From: an uncultured Curvibacter sp.
GTDB taxonomy: Bacteria > Pseudomonadota > Gammaproteobacteria > Burkholderiales > Burkholderiaceae
Length of the DNA: 18,769 nt
Assembly (NCBI GenBank): GCA_946481355.1
Contig: CAMLNH010000010.1
Location: forward strand, 1-18,769
Direction of reading: 5' to 3'
Shown: positions 7,208 to 13,998 of the stretch, piece by piece
Layout of the letters: every line of letters starts with the position of its first letter
Numbering within the stretch: position 1 is the first letter of the stretch
Translations under genes and position numbers: made by a program
The notes under the pieces: generated by a model
What the model was told of the DNA's origin: nothing
Database searches by the model: none
Seen by the model: only the letters and a program-made list of their open reading frames with translations

Positions 7208-8577
7208 CATTCGATCCTGAAGATCGCGCCGGTCGCCGGGGCCGCGGGGCTCCGCAGCGTGAGCGTGGCGCCCTGCTGCTGCGCGATCTCGCGCGCGATG
7301 GCCAGACCCAGGCCGCTGCCGCGTACCGAGGCCGGTGCAGCCCGGTAGAAGCGCTCGAAGACATGAGCCTGGTGTTCGGCGGCGATGCCCGGTCCGTGGT
7401 CCTCTACCTCCACCCAGAACGGCCCCACGCGCACGGTGATACGTGTGCCGGACGGGGTGTGGTGCAGGGCGTTGTCGACCAGATTGCCCAGCGCGTCATG
7501 CAGCAGCGCGGCGGTGCCGGGCACCCGGCATGCCTCCACCAGCGTTTCGAAACCGAGGTCGTCGCCCTGCTGCAGGGCCCGCGGCAGAAATTCCTGCGTG
7601 ACTTGCCGCGCCAGCGCCAGCAGGTCCACCGTCTCCCCTTCTGTGCCGGCCGGCAGCGCGCCCGCGTGTTCCGCGCGGGTCATGGCCAACAGCTGCTCGG
7701 TCAGGCGCACGGCGTCGTCGGTCGTCTGGCGCGCGGCAGCCACTGCCGCAGGGTCGCGGTCGGCCAGGGCCAGCTGGGTCTTGAGCACGGTCAGCGGGGT
7801 GCGCAGCTGGTGGGCGGCGTTGTCGAGGAAGCGCTTGCGGATGTCGATCAGGCGGCCCAGGCGGGCCAGGTAGCCGTTGAGCGTGCCCACCAGCGGATGC
7901 AGCTCGCGCGGCAGGTCGGGTGGGGCGATGGGGGAGAAGTCATCGTCATCACGTGCGGCCAGGCGTTGACGGAAGTGTTCCAGCGGCCGGATGCCGCGCT
8001 GCACGCCGACGATCACGAGCAGAGCAGCTGCCAGCAGCAGCAGGCCCTGGCTCACAAGGGTTTCGCGCAGCTGCTGGCGCACCATCTGCTGGCGCGTTTC
8101 CAGGGTTTCGGCCACGCTGATCTTGAGGATGTGGGGCTGGTCGCGTTCATCTTCCAGCACATGGGTCAGGTGGGCCAGTCGCACGGGGCGACCGCGCAGT
8201 TCTCCGTCCTCGAACTGCACCAGGGCGTGGTAGCTGACGCTGGTGGCCGGGCCAGCGTGCGGCGCCGGCAGGGTAGGGTCGCCGGCCAGATGACGCCCGG
8301 CGGCATCCGCCACGCGGTAGTAGAGGCGCGAGCCGGTGTGGTTCTCCAGCAGGTAGCCGGCCGCACGCAGCACATTGACCTGCAACGCCCCTTGGCGCCA
8401 GACCAGTTCTTCGGCGAGGGCGCGGCTGGCCAGGTAGAGCGCCCGGTCGTAGGCCTCGTTGCTGGCTTCCACGGCGTTGCCGTAGGCCACCCAGGCGTTG
8501 ACGGTGATGAGCCCGGCAAGAGGCAGCAGGATCCAGCCCAGCAGGCGCGCGCGCAGGGACGGCGCGGTGCGCGTCAT
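7195..8577 (-). CDS. tctE: TctE-type sensor histidine kinase
   Basis: Inner-membrane sensor kinase of the tricarboxylate-transport two-component system. It has 460 residues. TM1 is about 12-31 (LLGWILLPLAGLITVNAWVAY), followed by a periplasmic sensor domain (about 32-172) of the 2CSK_N type seen in TctE, and TM2 (about 176-195, GLLLLAAALLVIVGVQ). The HisKA domain has the phosphorylated histidine at 256 in DNAAHQLRTPLTVLKTQ. The HATPase domain shows the N box NLVDNALHHTP (365-375), G1 DHGPGI (393-398) and G2 GSGLGLAIA (420-428). The ATG at 8577 lies one base after the tctD stop, with GGAGG nine bases upstream inside tctD, so the pair is translationally coupled. Beside tctCBA, the likely signal is a tricarboxylate or other organic acid, perhaps presented by the binding protein as described for Bordetella BctC/BctE. 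The ligand itself cannot be read from sequence. Confidence 0.94.
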   Translation of the reverse strand: MTRTAPSLRARLLGWILLPLAGLITVNAWVAYGNAVEASNEAYDRALYLASRALAEELVWRQGALQVNVLRAAGYLLENHTGSRLYYRVADAAGRHLAGDPTLPAPHAGPATSVSYHALVQFEDGELRGRPVRLAHLTHVLEDERDQPHILKISVAETLETRQQMVRQQLRETLVSQGLLLLAAALLVIVGVQRGIRPLEHFRQRLAARDDDDFSPIAPPDLPRELHPLVGTLNGYLARLGRLIDIRKRFLDNAAHQLRTPLTVLKTQLALADRDPAAVAAARQTTDDAVRLTEQLLAMTRAEHAGALPAGTEGETVDLLALARQVTQEFLPRALQQGDDLGFETLVEACRVPGTAALLHDALGNLVDNALHHTPSGTRITVRVGPFWVEVEDHGPGIAAEHQAHVFERFYRAAPASVRGSGLGLAIAREIAQQQGATLTLRSPAAPATGAIFRIEWKEG

Positions 8578-8578
8578 G

Positions 8579-9298
8579 TCAGCGTTCCTCCACCGAGGCG
8601 GGCATGAGCATATAGCCCAGGCCGCGGATGGTGTGCACGCCCGGTGCCGCCGCCTGGCCCGCAGGCCGGGCACAGGCTTCGAGCTTCTTGCGCAGGCGGT
8701 GGATCAGAACTTCCACGGCTTCGCGTTCCACGGCCTCGTCGCCAAAGACAGCCTGGTGCAGCTCGTCCTTGCTCACGGTCTGGCGCGCTTTCTCCAGCAG
8801 CGCGCGCAGGGCGGCGGCTTCGCGCGGGGTCAGGGCCAGGGGCTGGTCGTGCACGCTGACCTGGCCCGAATCGCGATCCATCTCCAGCGGGCCCAGGCGC
8901 AGGCGGGTGTTGCGCGTGCGGCCCGGGCGGCGCAGCAGGGCCTGCAGCCGGGCTTCGAGCTCGCTGAGGTCGAAGGGCTTGGGCAGGTAGTCGTCGGCAC
9001 CCAGGTTCAGGCCCAGCACGCGGTCGGGCACGCTGGCGCGCGCGGTCAGCACCAGTACGGGCACGGGGTCGCCGCGCTCGCGCAGGGTCTGCAGCACGGT
9101 GAGGCCGTCGGGGCCGGGCAGCTGCAGGTCCAGCAGCACGGCGTCCAGACCGTGGCCGGGCAGCAGCTGGGCCAGGGCCTCATGGCCGTCGCGGGCGAAG
9201 CTCACGCGCATGCCGGCCTGGCGCAGGGCGGTGCCCAGCCAGAGCGCGAGGTCCGGCGTGTCTTCAACCAGCAGCAGGTGGGGGCCTAGGGTATTCAC
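8579..9298 (-). CDS. tctD: TctD-type OmpR-family response regulator
   Basis: DNA-binding response regulator, partner of the adjacent TctE kinase. The receiver domain (about 5-120) carries the acidic pocket ED (12-13), phospho-acceptor Asp57 in LDAVLLDLQLPGPDG, Thr85 and Lys107 in YLPKPFDL. The C-terminal OmpR/PhoB winged helix (about 140-235) shows LTPREAAALRALLEKARQTVSKDELHQAVFG and the recognition segment EREAVEVLIHRLRKKLEA, ending IRGLGYML. The start is a GTG at 9298: the frame stays open further upstream, but only as the shadow of tctC, and receiver similarity begins here. No clear Shine-Dalgarno precedes it. It is expected to switch on tctCBA, which diverges from it across 100 bp that contains an 11-bp-phased direct repeat. 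The whole protein is intact at 239 residues. Confidence 0.93.
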   Translation of the reverse strand: MNTLGPHLLLVEDTPDLALWLGTALRQAGMRVSFARDGHEALAQLLPGHGLDAVLLDLQLPGPDGLTVLQTLRERGDPVPVLVLTARASVPDRVLGLNLGADDYLPKPFDLSELEARLQALLRRPGRTRNTRLRLGPLEMDRDSGQVSVHDQPLALTPREAAALRALLEKARQTVSKDELHQAVFGDEAVEREAVEVLIHRLRKKLEACARPAGQAAAPGVHTIRGLGYMLMPASVEER

Positions 9299-9306
9299 GG
9301 AGGTGC

Positions 9307-9327
9307 TTTGACAGCCGTTTGAAAGCC
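9307..9327. promoter_or_regulatory. Candidate TctD operator: two direct repeats 11 bp apart
   Basis: TTTGACAGCC (9307-9316) and TTTGAAAGCC (9318-9327) agree at 9 of 10 positions and are offset by exactly 11 bp, the spacing at which OmpR/PhoB-family dimers bind in tandem. They lie between tctD and tctC. On the minus strand the units read GGCTTTCAAA and GGCTGTCAAA, somewhat like a Pho-box half site, so a PhoB site is the alternative. Confidence 0.5.
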
Positions 9328-9345
9328 AGTGGCGAGGCCGCTGGC
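9325..9345. repeat. Inverted repeat in the tctD/tctC intergenic region
   Basis: GCCAGTGGC (9325-9333) and GCCGCTGGC (9337-9345) form a nine-pair dyad around GAG, with one T/G wobble position. It overlaps the end of the second direct repeat. It could be a protein-binding dyad or an RNA hairpin in the tctC leader; no T tract follows, so it is not a terminator. Confidence 0.4.
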
Positions 9346-9398
9346 CAGAATGCATGCACGGGCGATGAGCCTCGAATGATCTTACACAGGAGATGACC

Positions 9399-10373
9399 AT
9401 GGAGATGAACAAACGCGAATTCATGCGCCTGGGCGCTGCCACCGGCGCGGCCCTGGCCTTGCCAGCCTGGGCCCAGGGCAAGCCCCTGTTCGAGACCCTG
9501 AACATGTTCGTACCGGCCGCGCCCGGTGGCGGCTGGGACGGCACGGCGCGCGCCATCGAGCGTGCGGCCAAGGCGGCGGGCCTGGTGGGCAATATGCCGT
9601 TCGAGAACGTGGCCGGTGCCGGCGGCATGGTGGGCTTGCCGCGCTTCGTGAACCAGCGCAAGGGCCAGGGCAACAGTCTGCTGGTGGGCGGTTCGGTGAT
9701 GGTGGGCGCGGCGATCGCCAACAAGAGCCCGGTGACCATGCGCAACGTCACGCCGATCGCGCGCCTGACCGAAGAGGCCGGTGTGGTGGCCGTGCCGGCG
9801 GCCGGCAAGATCAAGACCTGGAAGGAACTCGAAGCGGCTTTCAAGGCCAACCCCAAGGCGGTGTCCGTGGCAGGCGGCAGCGCCGGAGGTACCGACCATG
9901 TGCTGCTCGGGCTGATCATCCGCGCCCTGGGCCGCAACCCGCGCGAGGCCGCCTACGTGGCCTTCTCCGGTGGTGGCCAGGCCAATGCGGCCCTGCTGGG
10001 TGCCCAGGTGGTGGCCGGCATCTCGGGTTATTCTGAGTTCGAAGAGCAGATCAAGGCCGGTCGCCTGATCCCGCTGGCCGTTTCCGGCAACAAGCGCATC
10101 CCGGGCGTGGATGTGCCCACGCTGACGGAGCTGGGCGTGCGTGTGACGGCGGCCAACTGGCGTGGTGTGTTTGCACCGCCCGGCATCAACGCGACGCAGA
10201 AGGCCCAACTGGTGGAGTTCATGAGCAAGGTGAACGCTTCCGAAGCCTGGCGCAAGGAACTCGAGACGCGCAAGTGGACCGATGTGTTCCTGGCCGACAT
10301 CCCCTTCGAGCGCGAGATCGAAGCCAACATCCGCGACACCGAAGAGGTCATGAAGGAACTGGGGCTGGCATGA
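9399..10373 (+). CDS. tctC: TctC-type tripartite tricarboxylate transporter substrate-binding protein
   Basis: Periplasmic binding protein that captures the organic acid and delivers it to the TctA/TctB membrane pair. The ATG at 9399 is chosen among three close in-frame ATGs (9393, 9399, 9405), because AGGAG (9388-9392) sits six bases before it. The 324-residue protein begins with a signal peptide (KREFMRLGAATGAALALPAWA, cleavage expected after residue 25). KREFM resembles a Tat motif with Lys in place of the first Arg, so the export route is uncertain. The mature part shows the Bug/TctC pattern: NMFVPAAPGGGWDGTARAIERA near the start, ENVAGAGGMVGLPRFV, VSVAGGSAGGTDHVLLGLI, and RLIPLAVSGNKRIPGVDVPTLTELGV. 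It overlaps tctB by four bases (ATGA). The substrate is probably a tricarboxylate, but the family also takes dicarboxylates and aromatic acids. Confidence 0.95.
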   Translation: MEMNKREFMRLGAATGAALALPAWAQGKPLFETLNMFVPAAPGGGWDGTARAIERAAKAAGLVGNMPFENVAGAGGMVGLPRFVNQRKGQGNSLLVGGSVMVGAAIANKSPVTMRNVTPIARLTEEAGVVAVPAAGKIKTWKELEAAFKANPKAVSVAGGSAGGTDHVLLGLIIRALGRNPREAAYVAFSGGGQANAALLGAQVVAGISGYSEFEEQIKAGRLIPLAVSGNKRIPGVDVPTLTELGVRVTAANWRGVFAPPGINATQKAQLVEFMSKVNASEAWRKELETRKWTDVFLADIPFEREIEANIRDTEEVMKELGLA

Positions 10374-10834
10374 CACCGCTGATCCTGGCTGTCCTGCTGG
10401 TCGCCATCGCCGCAGTGGCGGCCTGGCAGGTGACGGCCATCCCCGAGTCCCTGATGCAGATGGCGGTCGGGCCGGTGCTGGCGCCGGGTGTGATCGTTGC
10501 GGGCCTGGGCCTGCTGGCGCTGGTCTATGCCTGGAGCGCCTGGCGTGGCCGGCAGGTGGACTTCAGCCTGGACGACGAACAGGCCCCCTTGCCCGGCAGC
10601 GGGCGGCGCCTGCTCTTCCTGCTCGGCGGCGGTGTGGCTTTCATGGGGCTGGTGCCGTTCCTGGGTTTTGTCATCCCCGGCACGCTCTGCGGCATGGGTG
10701 TGGCGCGCGCCTTTGATGCGCCACTGGGCTGGCGTTCGGCCCTGGTCTGTGGCGCGATTGCCGCGGTGTTCTGGTTTGTATTCGCCCGCCTGCTCGGTGT
10801 GGGCCTTGGCCCGGCCCTGAGCTGGCCGTTCTGA
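10370..10834 (+). CDS. tctB: TctB-type tripartite tricarboxylate transporter small membrane subunit
   Basis: Small inner-membrane subunit of the tctCBA uptake system, 154 residues, with about four hydrophobic helices: residues 2-21 (TPLILAVLLVAIAAVAAWQV), about 35-55 (APGVIVAGLGLLALVYAWSAW), about 82-105 (LLFLLGGGVAFMGLVPFLGFVIPG) and about 120-145 (ALVCGAIAAVFWFVFARLLGVGL). This matches the DUF1468/TctB layout. The hydrophilic stretch between the second and third helices (QVDFSLDDEQAPLPGSGRR) is probably a cytoplasmic loop. The start overlaps the tctC stop as ATGA, and tctA begins nine bases after its stop, so all three are translated from one message. TctB proteins are poorly conserved, so position and topology carry the call more than individual residues. 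Confidence 0.9.
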   Translation: MTPLILAVLLVAIAAVAAWQVTAIPESLMQMAVGPVLAPGVIVAGLGLLALVYAWSAWRGRQVDFSLDDEQAPLPGSGRRLLFLLGGGVAFMGLVPFLGFVIPGTLCGMGVARAFDAPLGWRSALVCGAIAAVFWFVFARLLGVGLGPALSWPF

Positions 10835-10843
10835 GGAGTCGCC

Positions 10844-12337
10844 ATGCTCGGATTCGAAGCCCTGCTGGGCGGTTTTGCCAACGCGCTGCAACCCATGACC
10901 CTGCTCTGGGGTTTCGCGGGCTGTCTGCTGGGCACGCTCGTGGGCGTGCTGCCCGGCATCAGCCCGGCGCTGACCATTGCGCTGCTGCTGCCGCTGACCT
11001 ACCAGGTACCGGCGACCAGCATGTTCGTGATGTTCGCGGGCATCTACTATGGCGCGGCCTATGGCGGCTCCACCACCTCCATCCTGCTCAACACGCCCGG
11101 TGAGTCGGGCGCGGTGGTGACGGCGCTCGAGGGCAACAAGATGGCGCGGCGCGGCCGTGCCGGGCAGGCGCTGGCGACGGCAGCCATCGGCAGTTTCGTG
11201 GCCGGCACCATCGGCACGCTGGCGCTGACCTTCTTCGCGCCCTGGGTGGTGGAAGCGGCACTGGCCTTCGGCCCGGCCGAGTATTTCAGCCTCATGGTGC
11301 TCTCTCTCGTGGCGGTGTCGGCGGTGCTGGGCAGCTCGGTGCTGCGTGGCCTGCTGAGCCTGTTTGCCGGCCTGCTCTGCGGTCTGGTGGGCATCGACCT
11401 GCAGACCGGCCAGCCACGTTTCACCTTTGGACGCCCCGAACTGCTCGACGGCCTGGAGGTGACGGTGGTGGCCGTGGGCCTGTTCGCCGTGGGCGAGGCC
11501 CTGTACCTGGCCTGGCAGGGACGCGAGTCGCGCGGTGGCGAGGTGATGAAGATGTCGGGCAGCCTGTGGCTGAGTGCGCAGGACTGGGCGCGTTCCTGGA
11601 AGGCCTGGATCCGCGGTTCCCTGTTCGGTTTTCCAATCGGGGCCATGCCCGCGGGCGGACAGGAACTGCCCACCATGCTGTCCTACTACACCGAGAAGAA
11701 GCTCTCCAAGCACCCTGAAGAGTTTGGTCACGGCGCCATCGAAGGCGTGGCCGGCCCTGAGGCCGCCAACAACGCGGCCGCAGCCGGTGTGCTCATGCCC
11801 TTGCTCACGCTGGGTATTCCCACGTCCGCCACGGCGGCCATCATGCTCTCGGCCTTCGAGGGCTATGGCATCCAGACCGGGCCGCAGCTCTTCACGCAGC
11901 AAGGCGCGCTGGTGTGGACGCTGATTGCCAGCCTCTACATCGGCAACATCATCCTGCTGGTGCTCAACCTGCCCCTGGTGGGCCTCTGGGTCAAGTTGCT
12001 CAAGATCCCGCCGCCCTGGCTGTACGCGGGCATCATCGTGATCTCCACGGCAGGGGTCTACGGCGCTGGCAATTCGGTCTTCAACGTGGGCATGCTCTTC
12101 GTCTTCGGTCTGATCGGCTTCCTGATGCGGCGTTTTGACTTCCCCGCGGCGCCGCTGATCGTGGGCATGATCCTCGCGCCCATGGCCGAGCAGTCCATGC
12201 GGCAGTCGCTGATCATCAGCCAGGGCGACTGGTTCACCTTCTTCACGCGTCCGCTCTCGGGCAGTTTGATGGCCGTGTCGGTGGCGCTGCTGGTGTTGCC
12301 GCCCCTGCTGCGGCGCCTGCGTCGCGCTAGAACGTGA
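10844..12337 (+). CDS. tctA: TctA-type tripartite tricarboxylate transporter large permease
   Basis: Large membrane permease of the system, 497 residues with many hydrophobic helices. The family signatures are all present: [20 protein letters not shown] (around residue 35-54), [26 protein letters not shown] (around 73-98) and the second-half motif [20 protein letters not shown]. The ATG at 10844 has AGGAG (10834-10838) five bases upstream, overlapping the tctB stop. The transport is secondary, driven by an ion gradient, with TctC handing over the substrate. The gene is the last of the operon, and its 3' end overlaps the convergent YqaA-like gene by 11 bp (12327-12337). No terminator is visible here, so transcripts of the two genes may run into each other. 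Confidence 0.96.
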   Translation: MLGFEALLGGFANALQPMTLLWGFAGCLLGTLVGVLPGISPALTIALLLPLTYQVPATSMFVMFAGIYYGAAYGGSTTSILLNTPGESGAVVTALEGNKMARRGRAGQALATAAIGSFVAGTIGTLALTFFAPWVVEAALAFGPAEYFSLMVLSLVAVSAVLGSSVLRGLLSLFAGLLCGLVGIDLQTGQPRFTFGRPELLDGLEVTVVAVGLFAVGEALYLAWQGRESRGGEVMKMSGSLWLSAQDWARSWKAWIRGSLFGFPIGAMPAGGQELPTMLSYYTEKKLSKHPEEFGHGAIEGVAGPEAANNAAAAGVLMPLLTLGIPTSATAAIMLSAFEGYGIQTGPQLFTQQGALVWTLIASLYIGNIILLVLNLPLVGLWVKLLKIPPPWLYAGIIVISTAGVYGAGNSVFNVGMLFVFGLIGFLMRRFDFPAAPLIVGMILAPMAEQSMRQSLIISQGDWFTFFTRPLSGSLMAVSVALLVLPPLLRRLRRART

Positions 12338-12809
12338 AGCCGCCTGGGAAGAACCAGAGCAGCACCGTCGTCATGGTGACGTAGCGCGCGAACTTGCCGA
12401 TGGCCATGTAGAGCAGGCAGGGCCAGAAGGGTAGGCGCAACCAACCGGCCACGGCGCACAGCGGGTCGCCGACGCCGGGCAGCCAGCTCAGCAGGCAGGC
12501 CTTGGGGCCGATGCGTTCCAGCCAGTCGAGTGCGCGCAGGTGGGTGTCGGAATGCCGTACCTTGTCCACCAGGTTGTGCGAACCCCAACCCATGGCCCAG
12601 CTGACGGCGCCGCCCAGGGTGTTGCCGGCGGTCGCCACGAAGACGGCGGGCCAGAACAATTCCGGGTTGAGCTTGATGAGGCCGAACAGCGCGGGCTCCG
12701 AGCCCATGGGCAGCAAGGTGGCGGAGACGAAGGCGATCAGGAAGAGGGTGCTCAGGCCGACTTCAGGCAAGGCCAATAGTGCAAGCACTTGGTGCAACCA
12801 GGACTCCAT
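12327..12809 (-). CDS. YqaA/DedA-family small membrane protein
   Basis: A 160-residue integral membrane protein of the YqaA branch of the VTT/DedA (SNARE-associated) superfamily. Visible are [26 protein letters not shown], where ATLLPMGSE corresponds to the conserved re-entrant segment, [18 protein letters not shown] with the NTLG motif, and [40 protein letters not shown] near the C-terminus. DedA relatives are linked to lipid carrier recycling and proton-dependent homeostasis; for the YqaA branch the role is not known. The start at 12809 is chosen because family similarity begins there; only a weak CAGG precedes it. A TATACT hexamer ends nine bases before the ATG, so the 5' leader is predicted to be very short. 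It converges with tctA with an 11-bp overlap and diverges from dusB. Confidence 0.88.
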   Translation of the reverse strand: MESWLHQVLALLALPEVGLSTLFLIAFVSATLLPMGSEPALFGLIKLNPELFWPAVFVATAGNTLGGAVSWAMGWGSHNLVDKVRHSDTHLRALDWLERIGPKACLLSWLPGVGDPLCAVAGWLRLPFWPCLLYMAIGKFARYVTMTTVLLWFFPGGFTF

Positions 12810-12818
12810 AGCCTGACC

Positions 12819-12824
12819 AGTATA
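12819..12824 (-). promoter_or_regulatory. Candidate -10 element for the YqaA-like gene
   Basis: TATACT on the minus strand lies nine bases before the start codon at 12809, so transcription would begin within about 0-3 bases of the ATG. The expected -35 region is not close to consensus. A weak call. Confidence 0.35.
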
Positions 12825-12861
12825 GGCAGGTCGACGCACACCATGGCGCCCGATTTCAATT

Positions 12862-12876
12862 GCTGAAATTTTGTGC
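12862..12876. promoter_or_regulatory. Candidate Fis-binding core upstream of dusB-fis
   Basis: GCTGAAATTTTGTGC fits the degenerate 15-bp E. coli Fis core GNtYAaWWWtTRaNC at 11 of the 13 defined positions, including the outer G and C and the central A/T run. It lies immediately upstream of the candidate -10 (12880), where bound Fis would block polymerase. An overlapping palindrome, ATTTCA (12853-12858) with TGAAAT (12864-12869), enlarges the A/T-rich island. Confidence 0.45.
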
Positions 12877-12879
12877 AGC

Positions 12880-12885
12880 TAGAAT
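12880..12885 (+). promoter_or_regulatory. Candidate -10 element of the dusB-fis promoter with G+C-rich discriminator
   Basis: TAGAAT matches TATAAT at five of six positions. It is followed by ACGCGGC up to a predicted start at about 12891-12892. The -35 region is weak (TTGCTG at 12860 is only 14 bp away). A G+C-rich discriminator behind a weak -35 is typical of stringently controlled promoters such as E. coli fis. Confidence 0.5.
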
Positions 12886-12896
12886 ACGCGGCCCGG

Positions 12897-12931
12897 CTGC
12901 AGCCTGACCTCAGGCCGCAGCATTTTTTCTT
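12897..12931 (+). terminator. Terminator-shaped hairpin in the predicted dusB-fis 5' leader
   Basis: CTGCAGCCTG (12897-12906) pairs with CAGGCCGCAG (12911-12920) over the loop ACCT with a single A/C mismatch. It is followed by CA, then six T (12923-12928) and CTT. This is the form of a rho-independent terminator on the plus strand. It lies 24 bp before the dusB ATG and after the only promoter candidate, so it would act on the operon's own transcript as an attenuator. Confidence 0.55.
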
Positions 12932-12954
12932 GCTGTCACCACCTCTCTGCATCC

Positions 12955-13998
12955 ATGCGCATCGGTTCTTACGAACTGCCGAACCACCTGTTCGTGGCCC
13001 CGATGGCCGGGGTGACGGACCGGCCTTTCCGTCGCCTGTGCAAGTCGTTGGGGGCAGGTTATGCGGTGAGCGAGATGGTGACCTCGCGCAAGGACCTGTG
13101 GAACAGCCTCAAGACCTCGCGCCGTGCCAACCACGAGGGCGAGGCTGGCCCTATTGCCGTGCAGATCGCGGGCACCGATGCGCCCATGATGGCCGAGGCG
13201 GCGGTTTACAACATCGAGCGCGGCGCGCAGATCATCGACATCAACATGGGCTGCCCGGCCAAGAAGGTCTGCAACAAGTGGGCTGGCTCGGCCCTGATGC
13301 AGGACGAGGCGCTGGCGCTGCAGATCGTGAGCGCCGTGGTGGGCGCCTGCGCACCGCACGGCGTCCCGGTCACGCTCAAGATGCGCACCGGTTGGTGCCA
13401 GACCGGGAAGAACGCCTTGACCATCGCACGCGCTGCCGAAAGCGCCGGCGTGCAGATGGTCACGGTGCACGGTCGCACGCGCGAGCAGGGCTACAAGGGC
13501 GCCGCCGAATACGAGACCATCGCGGCCGTCAAGGCCGCGCTGCGCATTCCCGTGGTGGCCAATGGCGACATCACCTCGCCCGAAAAGGCCCAGGCCGTGC
13601 TGCGCGCCACCGGTGCCGATGCGCTGATGATCGGCCGCGCGGCCCAGGGCCGGCCCTGGATCTTCCGCGAGATCGCGCACTACCTCGCTACGGGCGAGCA
13701 TCTGGCGCCGCCGCTGGTCGTGGAGGTGCGCCGCCTGCTGCTCGAACACCTGGAGGACCACTACGCCCTCTACGGCGAGTACACGGGCGTGCGCAGTGCG
13801 CGCAAGCACATCGGCTGGTACGTCAGGGCGCTGCCTGGCGGCGAGGCCTTCCGCGCACGCATGAACGAACTGGATGAGGCCCAGGCCCAGCTGCGGGCCG
13901 TGGCGGATTATTTTGATGAACTGGGTGCCCGCATGGACCGCCTGCCTGCAGCGGCGGATGTGACGGACGCAGAAGAAGACATGGAGCTGGCCGCATGA
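12955..13998 (+). CDS. dusB: tRNA-dihydrouridine synthase DusB
   Basis: FMN-dependent enzyme that reduces uridines in the tRNA D-loop to dihydrouridine using NADPH. It has 347 residues. The N-terminal TIM-barrel domain starts with VAPMAGVTDRPFRRLCK (residues 14-30), the FMN/substrate entry motif. The catalytic cysteine is Cys100 in INMGCPAKKV. FMN-binding stretches are TLKMRTGW, VTVHGRTREQGYKG, VVANGDI and ALMIGRAAQGRPWIFREI, and a C-terminal helical tRNA-binding domain covers about 245-335. The ATG at 12955 has no Shine-Dalgarno; no better start exists nearby. It is the promoter-proximal gene of an operon with fis (overlap ATGA at 13995) and probably purH, the arrangement long known for dusB-fis in gamma- and betaproteobacteria. 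Confidence 0.97.
   Translation: MRIGSYELPNHLFVAPMAGVTDRPFRRLCKSLGAGYAVSEMVTSRKDLWNSLKTSRRANHEGEAGPIAVQIAGTDAPMMAEAAVYNIERGAQIIDINMGCPAKKVCNKWAGSALMQDEALALQIVSAVVGACAPHGVPVTLKMRTGWCQTGKNALTIARAAESAGVQMVTVHGRTREQGYKGAAEYETIAAVKAALRIPVVANGDITSPEKAQAVLRATGADALMIGRAAQGRPWIFREIAHYLATGEHLAPPLVVEVRRLLLEHLEDHYALYGEYTGVRSARKHIGWYVRALPGGEAFRARMNELDEAQAQLRAVADYFDELGARMDRLPAAADVTDAEEDMELAA

Noticed and set aside
9308..9313. TTGACA as a -35 box for tctC
   Set aside because: No -10-like hexamer lies 16-18 bp downstream (the sequence there is GGCGAG); the hexamer is better explained as part of the direct repeat.
8579..9937. Extension of tctD to a far-upstream start
   Set aside because: The extra residues are antisense to tctC, and the receiver domain begins right after the GTG at 9298.
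10028..11902. A 624-codon minus-strand open frame across tctC, tctB and tctA
   Set aside because: Shadow frame opposite three recognised transporter genes; the translation is biased to Gln, His, Arg and Gly without motifs.
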